Positions 49,091 to 61,000 of a stretch of 64,000 bases of DNA are shown here, piece by piece. The notes beneath the pieces are model-generated. The model searched no databases and was not told the origin of the DNA. It was given only the letters and a program-made list of their open reading frames with translations. The stretch is from positions 310,001 to 374,000 of the forward strand of contig JASJOG010000097.1 in NCBI GenBank assembly GCA_030142905.1. The letters run 5' to 3'. The DNA is from Heliopora coerulea (lineage: Eukaryota > Cnidaria > Anthozoa > Scleralcyonacea > Helioporidae). Position 1 is the first letter of the stretch. Each line of letters begins with the position of its first letter. The position numbers and the translations under genes were made by a program.

Positions 49091-50514
49091 GTTATCTCAG
49101 TCGCGACAATGTGAAATTGAAATAAACTCATCTTTTAGTTTTGTTATTGTTTCCAAAGGGAAAGTGTCCTCATTAATTGAAAATGATGAAAATTAGAATA
49201 AGGGCCCATCTTCAAGGTCACAGAATTAAAAATTATCTACAATAATTAATGCGTAAATAGGATATTAACGAACATTAACAATTACTACATAAACTATCCA
49301 CTAGTACCAGAAAAGTCCGCTTTTAACTATGTTACAGAAGCCCCGAGGGATTCATAATATTTCATTCGTTTGTCATCTATAACCAACGGCGCCCACGAAC
49401 TCTGATCCACCCATCGGTTCCAGATCCACCAATTCGAAAGAAAGCAACCTACAGTTGATCTGAAATTGTTTCTTAGCATTGGCGATCGAGTGGATTCAAG
49501 TTAAATTTGAAATTAATTTGCGTGAGTATGTTGTTCAAAGACACCAATAAAAAGATAATTTGGACACTTACAAACACACGAGGACTAAAGCCGTGTTCAT
49601 ACTAGCATCGCAGGCCTGGCCAGATCCTGACCTGGGACAAGATTTTTGATAGTGTGTACGGGTTTTACCTTGCCTAGACCTGACCTGGGCCTGACCTTGG
49701 CCATCAAAACCAGACCAGCAAAAGTAACCGGACTACGCCTCAATCTTCCTGGTGTGAACGGGTTTTACCTGGCCCTGGCCCTGGCCTGGCCCCGCTCAAA
49801 TTACCGTGACAACGAGCGCTACCGTTAAACTGTTAATAGAGTTTTTTAAATGTAATGTTACTAGTTGAGCAGTGGCGTAGCAATAGGGGGATTCAGATTG
49901 TTCATTGAACTAGGACCCCCAACTGTCCAGGGGCCCCCAAGGGTTCCAAAATTCTGAGGCAATCGATCATTCCGCTGACTGCCTAATACTTCTTGCCATG
50001 CCTCTCCTCAACAAATAAGCCAGTGAAGAAAACAGCAAAAGACTATTAAAAGTTTAGTTGAAACATATAGTTCATACGTGTATCCTTGAAAATAAAGCAC
50101 GAGTAGTGAATTTTGAAGCCTACATGACCCTTCAATTTTGAACAACACATGAATTATAAGCTGCCTCACTTGTCAACAATAAAAGAACTCGAAGCCTCAA
50201 ACTTTTTCGTGTTTTGCCTCATTTGATCATACCAACAACTATTTTGAACACTTTTTTGTCTTTCTCTTGTGGTTGGACACAATCTTTATGTCATTCAGCA
50301 TTTCTTGTTTTCATAAGGTATGTGAAAAGAAGGAAATTTATCTGGGCTCAGCTACAAGCTTTTGGATCTGACTAAGTTCAACAAGGTGGGAGAGCTGGCT
50401 CAAATCTGTATCACCGCTTATTGCGCAGTATCCCATCATCCTCAAGACATTCGCACATTTGAAGTTGTCCTCCAAGAGTGCGGATGTTCGCCGCAGCGCT
50501 GAGCACCGAACGAA

Positions 50515-51346
50515 ATGCATTTTTTGGTTTCACTTTTGATGTGGGAAAAGATTCTGCGTGCCGTTTATGCAGTCTCCAAGCAACTGCCGTCAAAATCTGC
50601 GAATCTAAGTGCATCAGTGGTTCTCTTGGGTGAAACTGTTACTTTTATTTCAACACTGAGAAATGATTTCGATAACATTTGTCAATTAGCAGAAGATATA
50701 GCGAAAAAATGGGGTGTTGAAACTTCATTCAATGGGACCAGAATTCGAACAAGGAAGAGATTTTTTGATGAACTCTTGAATGATGCTTGCCTGGAAAGTC
50801 CTCGTGATCGATTCAGAATTCATGTCTTTCTTCCTGTGGTGGACACCTGCTTAGGGCATTTGAAAACCCGGTTTGGATCATTTCGTTGTATTGTGGATTT
50901 ATTTTCATTTTTGTTCCTCCAGCAGCTAACAGAACTATCGGAAACAGATTTGAAAATCCCAGTGATGAAATTCACTACAGTGCACAATGCTGATGTATCT
51001 CCTGATCTTCTGCGACAGATTTTGGCATTCGGAGAACTTCATTCCAAGAGCAGAAAACCCACAGGACATCCTGAATACCATTATGAAGCTGGAACTTAAC
51101 TCATGTTTTCCAGATTTGGTCACCTCGTACTTTCTCTTTCTTACCTTGCCAGTGACTACAGCTAGCAACGAGCGCACCGTCTTAAAGTTAAAATTGATAC
51201 AAACGTATCTTCGATCCTCAATGGCGCAAGGACGATTGTCAGATTTGGCATTTCTCAGCGTTGAAAGAGACCGATTTTCCGATGTTGACCGGGATAATAT
51301 CCTGAGAACTTTTGCCAATGCTAAAGCACGAAAACATGTTTTCTAA
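50515..51346 (+). pseudogene. hAT transposase (ZMYM1-like), C-terminal half, frameshifted
   Basis: Frame 1 (50515-51099) encodes WGVETSFNGTRIRTRKRFFD and FRIHVFLPVVDTCLGHLKTR, the linker and RNase H-fold part found in ZMYM1-like hAT proteins. Near 51060 the coding sequence moves to another frame, which runs to 51346 and encodes the hAT dimerisation block: DLVTSYFLFLTLPVTTASNE then RSSMAQGRLSDLAFLSVERD. The usual S-ER-F-KLK pattern is kept as S-ER-V-KLK. The N-terminal half is not open. Frames on the minus strand here are shadows. Confidence 0.85.
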
Positions 51347-51401
51347 CTGATTCAGATTGTCAAAAAATTAGACGTATATTTCGTTTTATTATCTCAATAA
51401 A

Positions 51402-51427
51402 TAATATATATGTATATATATATATAT
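51402..51427. repeat. (TA)n microsatellite, left border of the hammerhead segment
   Basis: Nearly pure TA with one G. Confidence 0.9.
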
Positions 51428-51670
51428 CTGTCTGTAGTTAGATATCGCTCTATGGCCTCTTGGTTCATATTGAGCACTCTACAGGATGAGTCATGCCGCT
51501 AGCGAATTTGCGCACGCTCACTAGTCTCTAGTTAGAGCACTCTGGCAAGGCTTAGATGTACCACAAGTGTGGGACATTTGAATTGCCTATATAATATAGG
51601 CTTCTCCATCCTGCTCGTCAGCACTACACTGATGAGGCTCAGTAGGCCGAAACGGTTCCGTCTGTAGTAG
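51428..51670 (+). mobile_element. Penelope-like/retrozyme-like insert between TA tracts
   Basis: A 243-base segment bounded by TA tracts (51402-51427, 51671-51696), with GAGCACTC at 51475 and 51534 and a hammerhead motif at its end. It starts ctgtctgtagttag and ends tctgtagtag, so the same ctgtagt string stands at both borders. Non-coding. Its type is inferred from the ribozyme and microsatellite setting known for Penelope-like elements. Confidence 0.55.
51623..51668 (+). ncRNA. Type I hammerhead ribozyme motif, complete core
   Basis: In order: stem I 5' half ACTACA (51623-51628), CTGATGA (51629-51635), stem II GGC...GCC closed by a short loop (51636-51648), GAAA (51649-51652), stem III from A-C-G-G to C-C-G-T (51652-51661), then GTC (51660-51662) as cleavage triplet and stem I 3' half TGTAGT (51663-51668). 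Stem I is a perfect six-base match and every invariant core base of the hammerhead is present. Stem III is short with a tiny loop, as in ribozymes of Penelope-like elements and retrozymes. Activity is inferred. Confidence 0.8.
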
Positions 51671-51801
51671 TTATATATATATATATATATATATAACTAC
51701 ATATATGATGAAAAGTTTGTTCTCAAGCTTTTATCTCAATACATATATCCAAGCTTACAAACATCTACACTTAGTAAGATGAAATTTACATACATAACTA
51801 C

Positions 51802-51837
<36 letters not shown>
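51671..51837. repeat. TA microsatellites, right of the hammerhead segment
   Basis: TA runs at 51671-51696 and 51804-51837, separated by about 105 bases of non-repeat sequence. Both are ended by ataacta. Confidence 0.9.
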
Positions 51838-52332
51838 CTATACTATTGTTTTAACTATACTATTGTGTTTAACTATACTATTGTGTGTTTATTTTTGCAT
51901 TATGCCATTGATGGTAAATGAAATTTTAGCGAAGTAAGGGTGGGAGGGCCTCAACCCTTACTCTTGAACTGGGGCCTCTGAAACTCCAGCTGCACCACTG
52001 TAGTTGAGAGAAATTTACTGCGTTCTGTGAGTTCATTGAACCACGGCATACCTTACATTTAGGTTTTGTCGATATTAAGGTCAAATTCTCTGACAAACGA
52101 TGAGACCAAACTTCAGTTCATGCCACGACTTGAATGTAATCAAAAGAATCTTGCGTTATCAAGTTTCGATCACACAAAAAACCTCTGCCGGTGAAGCGTC
52201 ATTTTTCGTTTACAACAGCAATAACCAAAATCAGGGGAAAATTGGCGAGTCTGCGATTGTCAAAGCTAGTTTTGATTCTGTTGTTTGTCTGCTGACCCTT
52301 CTAGGCTAAAGTGAGGCCTGTTGTGTTAAGCC

Positions 52333-53928
52333 TGAGCACCAGTGCTTCCACTGTGCCACGATGAAATTTCCTCCTATTAGTCTGATTTTTCCTTTTTCAG
52401 CCCAAAATTTCCTACGGAAATACTAAGATTTCCTTCAAATCTACTCCACAATTATCATAAAATAAAACATGACTGCGTTGCCGAAATTAACAAATCACTG
52501 GTTTGTTACGTTTGATCGAGGCAGGGTATAGTGCTGAGGAGCTGGAACAAGGCTGTTGCTAGCCAATCAGAAGTGATCTTTGCGGACTAGTATCCTCTCG
52601 GGCATACCATACATATACAATCATAAATTCCCAAACGTTTTATAGGTTTTTTTACATATTCTTAAATGTTCAAACGTAATACCAAAACAAGTTAGATTTA
52701 TGTAACGTAAGTTATGATCGCGTTGATTGGGAATTGCCGAGTATCGTTATAACGTGTCTCGAACATTGCTCTATAGAAAAGCATTTTTACGGTTGCTAAT
52801 CGCCGTTCAAAAAGTCCGTTAACCTCTAGTCATAGTAACATTTCACGACCTGCCGTCTTATATACATAAATTTGAAATTGCAAATAGCTCAAAATTGTCA
52901 TTTTCGTAGGCAGTCCAAAAATAAAGTCATATTCGTAAAAATTTGGTTTCGGGATGTAAAACTGCCAGTAGGCAAACCTGTCACTATGCGTAAATTGAAC
53001 TTGTTTCGATAAAAGAAAAACTTCGAGAATAATTGTCTTCGTCACTCTTGGATAACTTAGCCGAGATGACAAAGATATGTCAACACCATTACAAGGTTTT
53101 CGGCAGTGGATTTGTGTCACTTTCAGAGTTTTAGTTAACACTCTCCCTATATAAGACGAACTGTACCATTTTACTATGGCAAATGCCAGACGCTTCTAAT
53201 TGTCAAGGGAGAACTTCAGTGGTGAAAAGGTTAAGTAAACCTTACGCTTGTTTCGACAAGTAGTTTTTCACCAGCAGTGACACGAACATGAAATCATGAA
53301 TTGGTAAATCTGACGAATACAGTACATCAGAAAATCCCAAATTCGCAGTTCTCGGTACATTTACAAAATAGTTTCAGAGTCGTCGGACTCATTTCAAGAT
53401 AAATAGAAACATTCAAAACAATTCTGATTTAGTTCGATTGTTGGACATTTCAGTGCGATTCACATTTGGCGACCTACGTCTGATCTTGACACAAAATATA
53501 GAAACAATAAAATGATATCAGCTTCAAATGACGCAACAGCTGTTCCAAACGTTCGAAATCTTTTGCTCTGAAGACTAACTAAAAGATTACGCTCCTGTCG
53601 CAGTATTAGAGCGCGTGCAATGCATGACGGTTACGACTCAGGACGCAAGTCAAGTGTCGCTCAGATTGTTTTCGTTGTCTTCAGCAAGCAGTCGTTCCAC
53701 AATTGACTGACGTTTAACCTCATTTGTTAATTTTGCATCAGCTACTGCAACATTACAAATAAAATTGTTAGAAAGTGCGGGTTCCATTAAATTTCCTTCA
53801 AATTGTCAAAAAAATCCTTCAAATTTCCTTCTAAATTTGATTTCTTTCAAATCTCCTTTATTACCTCAAAATTTCCTTCAAAAAAAAGGAAATGTTCTTC
53901 AAAGTGGAAGTACTGGGCTGGAGTTTAC
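52333..53928. mobile_element. Possible 1.6-kb element with CCAGTGCTTCCACT ends
   Basis: ccagtgcttccactgtg (left) and agtggaagtactgg (right) are inverted with one mismatch, and both ends run into tttcct/aggaaa arms with repeated aaatttccttcaa units (53785-53900). No target duplication fits well. The interior has frames of up to 103 residues without a motif. Confidence 0.5.
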
Positions 53929-54115
53929 TGGCTAGGAATACGGCGGATCTAGCGCATGCGCACTTGAAAACGTGAACACTTTGCACCCCCAAGTGGTCCT
54001 GGTTATTCCTTATTCTGTGGCCTGAGAGTATAGTGTGAACGGATGCACTTTGACCTAGGCCTGGGCAAGGTCTGGCCCAGGTCAGGCCTACCCCGATAGT
54101 GTGAACGTGGCTTAA

Positions 54116-56272
54116 CTAATTCTAGACTGAAAGAGAAACTGTATGATTACCCAATATTAATTTACATTAAAAATTATTGAGAAAGCGAACGCGAATAACG
54201 AAATTCGCTTGCCTACTATCATCCACGGGCCTATGTAGCACGATGCTACTATTGCCGTCAGCGGCGTAATTAGATCTGCACTGTTGGTTCGAGGGGGGGA
54301 CACATAATCGAAGATGTATTGTACCGTCAAACTGTAAAAAGTGTGGCGGTGCTGTAGTCTAACGTCGCTACTATGTCCATTAACTTAATGAGGTACAACT
54401 GTGACGTAGACCTGTTACAAGGATTGCATCCAAGCACCATTTTCTTTTCTCTTCTTTTTTCTTCCCAAATTGCGAAGCCGGTACAGTTCGTACAAAAACA
54501 TTGTAACTAAAACGAGAGAATATGAGAATAAGTTCAAAACAACTTTAACTCTTTTAAGGCGGAACTCTCCCTCTGACGAGCAAAATAGTCTGGCGTTAAC
54601 TAGAGTAACATAAAAGTAATATGGCGCCGGGAAAGAGTTGATAATCTATGTTGTTGAAGTAAATCAGTAAGTAAATCGAAAAACTCAAGTAGAAATCGTT
54701 GGAATCTTTTTAAGTAGCAAGAGGGAATTTCGTAAAAAAATGTTTGTTACTGGACAATAAAGAAGGAAGAATAGCCCTTTGCCATTTCACCGATGATGTA
54801 CCGACGGTTTACTAGGTTGTACCGACAGACGTGGAATGATCATGGCTGGGGGCACGGCCTTCCGGGCCCTCCATTGGGTACACCACGAGTTGCCGTTAAC
54901 TGATTCATATGCGGTTGCGTATAAATTCTCTTTAAAAAAATGAAAAATCACAACATAAACCGCGTATTCGGAAATAAAAGAAACGTGTCCTTAATTTGGA
55001 TACAAATTCGTATCTCAAGATCGTGGCTGTATCCGTGTCCGTACAAATGGAAATGTAGCTTAACCCTGACCAGCACGATTTGAATCTGTAACTTTGACCT
55101 TGTTTTCACCTTACTGAAATTAAAATGATGCAAAAACATTCACGATATGCCGGTTGATCGGCAGTTCCATGTTACGTGTAGAGTTATGGCTTCAAATCAT
55201 TCTGGTCAAAATTACCGTTTCACACCTTTTAGTTCCGGTGACGTCCGAACGCATGGAATTATGGAAAATCCGTAACGGTTTAGTTACGGTTTCAGGACGT
55301 ACAACTATTATGTGAACGGTGTCTTAAGATAAGGGCGGCTGAAGCAGGGGGTAGTGGGGGCATTCGCCCTCTCAAAACTTACACAGTGGGGGCATAGCTC
55401 CCACGAATGGTGGCAATGTCCCTAACCACAACGCCCCGAAGCATGGCTTTATTGTTCTCACCGTAAGCCGTGTGAAGCATTTCAATGCAATTTGAGCTAT
55501 TTTGACCTGCGGCAAAGCTGCCGAAAGCCTGAAATACATTCAACTGATAAAATGTAAACGAAATGCTGTAAATTCTTGTTGCTGTTTCGCGCAAAATTCT
55601 TGCCGCGGTGTCGACAAAAAATCTAACGTTGCGTTTGTAAAAAAGGAATAAAAAGTTAACAGAAATTTAGAAATATGAAAATTCAAAAAGGATTCAAGTA
55701 ACAGCACGCCTCAGAATTTGGTGCACTTTTTAGACTATGATCTCAAAGTTCCCTAACAATAGTAGAACATTTGGACCTCGTCCCCACGAAACTCAAACTG
55801 TTCCGCCGCCATTGTCTTAACAATTTATCAGTGCAGCGAAGCCGTGCGAAACCTACGAGATTTTCAGAAGTTATTTTTTTGTTAGAATATAATTTTTATT
55901 AATTTTTTTTTTATTTTTCAGGACTTAATCGAACTGCAGTGCCCATTTCATGGGACGACGGACTGCTCTTTAGCGGGCAAATATGATCCCATCACTCCCT
56001 AACTTGGAAGAAGTTAATTTGCTGGTGTTAGAATGACAATTTGTGACGAGATTTTAAACAGTTCTGTCCATGACAGACTGCTATCGACATTTATTCTAAT
56101 GCAAACCCTATCCTTAAACTAACCTTGATTCTTAACGTTTTTCAAAGCAATTCTTCCGTTACTTATCCACATCCAAACCCAAAGCCTGTGCCTGTGTGTG
56201 TTCTTCCATAATGTCGTGGAATGTATCCCCTAATCTATGTTTCTAAGCTTTTCTAGTCAGTACCGTACGTTT
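54116..56272. other. Intergenic region before the second gene
   Basis: A short repeat ctgacgagcaaaatagtctg occurs at 54575. Otherwise no feature recognised. Minus-strand frames at 54948-55139 and 55379-55594 have no motif. Confidence 0.45.
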
Positions 56273-56548
56273 TGATTTTACTCTGGTTAACGCCAGATGA
56301 TTTACTCGTCAACAGTAACCTGACCAGTAATAAATGTTCGAAACGTTACAGAGTACGGCACCCCGAAAAGCTTCTGTTCAAGAAGTGGGCAACACTGGAG
56401 ATTCCGCCTTTGCGAAAGAACGAGCATGACACCACCCTATGCGAGCTTGGACACCTCGTCGTTTTTCCGACTTATCACGAGGGGCCTAAGAATGAGCATG
56501 AATTGTCATCTACATTTCACACTTCCGTAAAGGTTGGCAAAGAAGCCA

Positions 56549-56559
56549 ACATGGCGGAC
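56549..56559 (+). promoter_or_regulatory. YY1-like motif on the start codon of the second gene
   Basis: acATGGCGGac matches the AANATGGCGGC core apart from two positions. In known housekeeping genes YY1 sites often cover the initiator ATG. Confidence 0.35.
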
Positions 56560-56648
56560 TGGTCCAACGTAGTTGAGATACTTTCCGCTATTTTACATGG
56601 ATCATCGCTGGAAGCTATTCCTGATTTATGTCGAGTTTTAAACAAGAG
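56551..56648 (+). CDS. Unidentified gene, exon 1 (residues 1-33)
   Basis: ATG in aacATGGCGG context; donor ag|gtaaga. Phase 2. Confidence 0.75.
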
Positions 56649-58025
56649 GTAAGATGTTATGTTTTACGCTTAGTCTCCCTTCATATCACTATTTTAATTA
56701 GTGTGTTATTATAAGAACAATGACATAGGTAGAGTGAATCATTGTCAGGGCAGAAACTTGAAGGTATCAGGAAATAAAAGTGGTGCTATTTATTTTAGTT
56801 TACAACATTTTTGATAATGTAGTTTTTCCAACATGATGTATGTTTCATTTCTTTCACCGAAGTCAGATAATTTTGGCTGCCAGTCGAAAGCACAAAGTAA
56901 ATTTATTTGCATTAGTATTAGGACGTTTTTTAGTCCATTGCAGCTGCTTTGTGCAGTCAGTATCCTCAGACGCGGAGAGCTAGAATAACAATTTTTATTT
57001 CACAACCTTGCATTATCTAAAATATATCTTCTCTGAAAGTTACTCTCTTCAACATGCATATACCCAGCTGGCTGCTGTCAGACACTGGACATCTTTGGCA
57101 TGACTCAGCAATTGATTCTCCCGGTTAATTTGGTCAGTAAAGAAATATAGTAAAGTTATTTTGTAATTTTTTAAGGATTATATGTACCATTTAGTTTGAT
57201 AATTCAGGTTTTATAACTGCTCAGTCCTCTCAACATACAGTTATATAATGTTATACAATGTAATAAAATGTACATATAAATACAGGGATCACAACAGCAT
57301 TTTTAATGGCTGTAGCTGTTAAATCAATATACTGGTCTTACAATTAAATGAAAACTGTGAAATGAATATGGGTATCATGTAATGGGTATTCCAGATTGTG
57401 TAGGTTCAATTAAGAATGAAGAAAAGTATCCCGACATAACTTCTTGAAACATAATGTAATGTGTTGTAATATTCAGTATGTAGTGGTATGTATCTGATGG
57501 TATAACAACATAATGGAGAATCTGAAAATATATATAACATACACTGTAACATTTCACAATGCAAAATATATGTAACATGATGCAATACCTTAATAACTGA
57601 CAATGGACAGCCTTTCATCTGCTAAATAAAATCATGTGCTGTAGCACTGGACAGAGTGAAGTTGGGAAAATGACATTTGGCAGGAGTGAACTGCATGTAA
57701 TTATACACCATACGGGTATACAGAGCAAGGTGAAAAATAAGGGCAGATCAGGTCTGGTATATTACCACATAGCTAAAAGTGAGCCAAGTGAAAGTCACAA
57801 AGTACATAATGTGACAGGTACATATGTATGTAGTAAACTGTAATAGTCAGCATACTGTAGAACATAATTACAGTCTTACATTTGCCTACATGTATCTGAC
57901 AGAAGTATAGAGTTCATAAGGTGAGACTAAGTTATTATTCAGGAGTTCAAATTGATTATTGAAAAACAGTTCATGATTTTTCAGGAATTTTAAAGCTCAA
58001 TTATGCAGATTATACTACCATGCTG

Positions 58026-58070
<45 letters not shown>

Positions 58071-61000
58071 GAATTTTTAGAATTTAATTTAAGATCTGTT
58101 ACATTTCAGTTACCATGCTGATAATAATAGTAATAGAATTTTTAGAATTTGATTTAAGGTCTGTTGCATTTCAGTTATTACTCATTTACAAAAAATATAC
58201 AGAAATATCTCATTGTCTAAAATGATGGTTGTCATCCTCAATCTCATTTTTTAAATCGTGCATTATAAATCTGCATTCCCATTAGATATTACAATTGTTA
58301 AAATCTTTTTCGAACCATTGAATTCAAATCAAATTCAAATAATTTTGCCACTTAGTTACAGGCTGGAGAATTTATACTGGTTTTCTTTGGCATGTTTATT
58401 AGCCTGAATGATTGCACAAAAATAGTTTGTATATCCCAACAAACTTGATGGCTTTGACAATAATTTTGCAATGAAATATAGAGAATTTCCAATATGAATA
58501 CGTTCAAAAAAATGTCTACCAAGCCTTGAGATATATCTTGCAAATCTACTGGTCACATTTGTCTTTTTCTTTGTGACCTATAAACTCCACTTTTGTTTGT
58601 CTTGGATGCAATAGTCAAGGTCATTGCTCATTTTTCAGCACTGTCACTGCTTTTTGGTGGTGTTGTTAAAAAAGAACACACGTGTGCTAGTTGTGCTTGT
58701 TTTCTATTCACGATTCACTTTTCACCAGCAAAAGGTTACTTACACTTCACTTATCATCACTTAGAACGTGCCCAACCTGATACTGTTTTTCACTGTAACT
58801 AAAAACACACATTACAAACGGTGTTTCACTGCATGAACTATGCCTGAATATTTAGTATTTGGACAACAATAGACAGAACAATTGTTCTCCATAGTGACTA
58901 GCAAAGAGTAATGACAACTGCTATGTGCCATGAGGTATTGTGCATTAGTGTGACATTTTAACCTGAGATGCAAGTGTTTCAACAGGAGGAATTTCTGTAA
59001 TGCTTGCAGCATTTTGAGTTGAGATGTTAGCTTGAAATATATATTCACAATGATACCAAAAGTAACATTTTCTGAAATAAGAAACTGGATCTTATTCACA
59101 CTTTTTTTGTGGGAAAAAAAAAAAATTACTGGTCATGGATGACTGGTAAACCACAATATTTGCCAGTCAAAAAGGATAGTTCTACTGGCCAATGACCGGT
59201 GACCAGCACTAATTTCCAGGCTTGGTCATTACTAACCCAGTATACCAAAGAATGACAGGCTGTGACAGCTACTAAAATGTGCCAGCCACATCAGAAAATT
59301 TTGATTCATGATTTTGCTCAAATTGTCGAAATTTTCAATCACAAAAGTTGTAATTTGATTTATAAATCACAAATTGTTATTTCAAACTTTGTTATTGCCT
59401 ACTTGCCTGCTATTACTTGGCAATGTATCTGTACAATGGTAACTTATATTGTCATTTAATGTTTGTAGGAGTTATAATATATTGAACCACAGTGATGAAT
59501 ATGAAGAATATTTTTCATGTTTGGTTGCTTTGTCAGCTCATTCCATTGGCCTAAATGCATCCTCTTGTAAGTAAACTAATTTTTTGATCTGAAAAACTAG
59601 ATATAGTATAAGATTATAGGATCTTAAATAAGAACATAATAACTAAAGTTGGTGGTCAAGTTTTAAATTTTTTTGTCATTACTGATGGGACTTCCTACTT
59701 GTGATGAAAGGAATGCATAGAGTGCATTCAGTCTTGCTAAGTTTGGTAAAATTGGTGTTAAAAAGGGTTAAAAGCCATTTCTAGTAATACAGGGTAGGTG
59801 GGTCCTGGTTTTGAAGTAGAACAGCTCCAAATTCTTTGTCAGCTATAGTACCATGGAGTGGTCACAATGCTGTATGTCTGACTGGAAGGGCTGTATGATT
59901 GTAATGCTGTACCTATACTGTTGACTTTCTAAAAGTGTAATAGTTATGTTAGCCTGGATACTATACTCATCCACTGTAGAAACTTTTCAAACTGTTCCTG
60001 TGTCAGTAAAACAGCCATTTTTCTGAGTTGAATACACTGTTATGCCATGATGAATGTATAAAATCCAGTTATCCAAATCATGGGTGTTACTGTTGTAGTA
60101 CAGTATATCCTACTGTATCATGTTTTCAAAAAAAGTACATGTATATGCCAACTTCACTGCAATGTAGACAAAATTTATGGCCAGCCTATCTACATAGATC
60201 AGTAGGTAGAGCTGCAGTAGCTTTTAGGGTCATGGATTTGATTCCTGTTAAAAGGCCTGCATGTAGTATACTGTATTTGCAACAGGTCTCAGCTGAGTTT
60301 GGAAAACAGAAATGTTAATCACATAACTTTAAAATTAAGTAGAAATATTTTCTTTTTCATGTTTGTATTGTTTTGCCTCTTAAATCTTGAGCTTACAAGA
60401 TGTACAATTTCATACAAATTTCAATGAAATGTCAGAAATTGTTTACTTATTTATTTGTTTATTTCCCTACTTTACTTTCCTATTAACTCTTTCCTGGCAG
60501 CATAAGATTTGTTTTATTTTATCCAGGCTAATGCTATATTATTTTACTGTGGTTAAAGTGGTATTATTTTATTCAAGTTAATGCCTGTTGGTTTTACTCA
60601 TCAAGAGGAGAGCTCCCACTGGGAAAGAGTCAATCCATTACGTCTGTGCTTAGGGCTAAGTTTATTTGCATATTTAAGCTTGTGACTTAGAAACGGTTTG
60701 TAGATACACGTACTGTACAGTGTACGCCATGACATAAATCATGCCAACTCATCTATCAGTGTCATGAATATCTAGTGGAACATTATGGCGTTTACACATG
60801 ACTACTAATTGTAAGTCAAAAATTCTGATGAAGGAAAATCTCAAGCGCATAGATACCTCGACTTTAAGACCCAATTGGGACCTGTTGCGAAAATGCAACT
60901 TTTGGCGTTCCTGCTGGGAATCGAACCCGTTACATTGCGAATCTAGTGCGATGCTCTACCAACTGAGTTATGGACGCTGTTGCCGAGAACATGGCCACAA

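Larger units (their letters stand above)
49870..52000 (+). mobile_element. hAT transposon, 2.1 kb, exact 8-bp target duplication
   Basis: It starts CAGTGGCGTAGC and ends GCTGCACCACTG, which are inverted with two mismatches. TAGTTGAG lies on both sides (49862-49869 and 52001-52008), the 8-base duplication of hAT elements. The interior encodes a ZMYM1-like hAT transposase end and then a hammerhead-bearing insert between TA tracts. Confidence 0.9.
49589..54112. mobile_element. Harbinger-like element (TAA target site) split by other elements
   Basis: Left AGCCGTGTTCATACTAGCAT and right (complement) AGCCACGTTCACACTATCGG face each other over 4.5 kb, both followed by ggcctg/ctggcc-rich arms and flanked by TAA (49586-49588 and 54113-54115). 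After removing the hAT at 49870-52000 about 2.4 kb is left. No transposase is readable in it. The arms could also be the two outer halves of separate copies. Confidence 0.6.

Noticed and set aside
56272..56550. Upstream extension of the second gene's frame to a Met at 56272
   Set aside because: The frame is open, but it starts in a dispersed repeat, has no protein-like pattern, and the Met at 56551 has better context.
60912..60984. Possible tRNA gene on the minus strand
   Set aside because: A and B boxes are good, but the acceptor stem has mismatches and the block lies between direct repeats, as in a SINE.
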